In this document: piece after piece, positions 5,359-5,492 of the stretch
Numbering within the stretch: position 1 is the first letter of the stretch
How the letters are laid out: the number at the start of each line of letters is the position of its first letter
From: Ruminiclostridium sp.
GTDB taxonomy: Bacteria; Bacillota; Clostridia; DSM-8532
Reading direction: 5' to 3'
Length of the DNA stretch: 5,492 nt
Assembly: GCA_003535195.1 (NCBI GenBank)
Contig: DOHN01000078.1
Location: 9,241-14,732, forward strand
Notes under the pieces: generated by a model
Database searches by the model: none
What the model saw: only the letters and a program-made list of their open reading frames with translations
What the model was told of the DNA's origin: nothing
Translations under genes and position numbers: made by a program

Positions 5359-5492
5359 ATGCTTAACATGGAAGATTTGACAGCCCCTTACAGGGAAAAA
5401 AGACGCTATATTGAGATCCCCTCCCTGTCCATTTATCCGGAGCTTGTACAGGGCTTTACAACGCGTTACGGAGGAGTCAGCGCGGGGGATTC
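5359..5492 (+). CDS. pgeF: Laccase-domain / YfiH-family (PgeF-like) protein, 5' part only
   Basis: Only the first 44 codons are in the window; the frame is open at the right edge. The family (former DUF152, 'polyphenol oxidase family', also called peptidoglycan editing factor PgeF) is usually around 250-280 residues. Family members have been reported to act on purine nucleosides and to influence the fidelity of peptidoglycan precursor synthesis. The assignment rests on the N-terminal signature GFTTRYGGVSAGD (32-44), which is typical and precedes the 'LNLG' stretch in full-length members. The metal-binding histidines and cysteine lie beyond the window and cannot be checked. The ATG at 5359 has the very strong site GGAGGAGG (5340-5347), eleven bases away. 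An in-frame ATG at 5368 is also possible, and the one at 5338 lies within the ribosome binding site. It likely has its own promoter at 5252-5281. Confidence 0.8.
   Translation, partial: MLNMEDLTAPYREKRRYIEIPSLSIYPELVQGFTTRYGGVSAGD

Overview
The window looks like chromosomal core sequence from a spore-forming, low-to-moderate GC Firmicute of the class Clostridia. The evidence is a SpoIVB sporulation protease, a DUF3842-type protein, strong AGGAGG-like ribosome binding sites, sigma-A-type promoters with extended -10 boxes, and TTG starts. Genus cannot be decided from the sequence alone. All six genes supported here lie on the + strand, and no mobile element, CRISPR array, rRNA or tRNA was seen.

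Layout. Positions 1-120 hold no credible gene. Instead there is a long imperfect inverted repeat (1-90) whose mismatches are all G-U pairs on the + strand, which points to a structured RNA or a small palindromic repeat. Next comes secG (225-473), a self-contained unit with its own extended -10 promoter and a clear intrinsic terminator. uvrB (554-2539) is complete and encodes the damage-binding helicase-like subunit of nucleotide excision repair. A divergent family-1 uracil-DNA glycosylase (2608-3333, TTG start) follows with no terminator between them, so the two may form a small DNA-repair operon (uvrB-ung).

spoIVB (about 3449-4726) encodes the PDZ/S55 serine protease that signals sigma-K activation during sporulation. 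Its visible H-D-S triad has B. subtilis-like spacing. Its neighbours are not the usual recN and spo0A, and its start region is odd: the best ATG/SD combination is in a different frame, separated from the SpoIVB frame by a run of seven T. A 13-bp hairpin terminator ends this unit. A DUF3842 gene (4870-5280) with its own extended -10 promoter follows. A strong sigma-A-like promoter that overlaps its stop codon then appears to drive a laccase-domain/PgeF-family gene (5359 to beyond the window end).

The window is therefore four or five short transcription units serving separate housekeeping or developmental jobs: protein secretion, DNA repair, sporulation signalling, an unknown function, and probable peptidoglycan-related or purine-nucleoside chemistry. 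I did not find a convincing new multi-gene system. The points most worth a second look are the 1-90 structured element, the spoIVB start-frame conflict, the altered catalytic-loop motifs of the uracil-DNA glycosylase, and the absence of a visible promoter between the secG terminator and uvrB.
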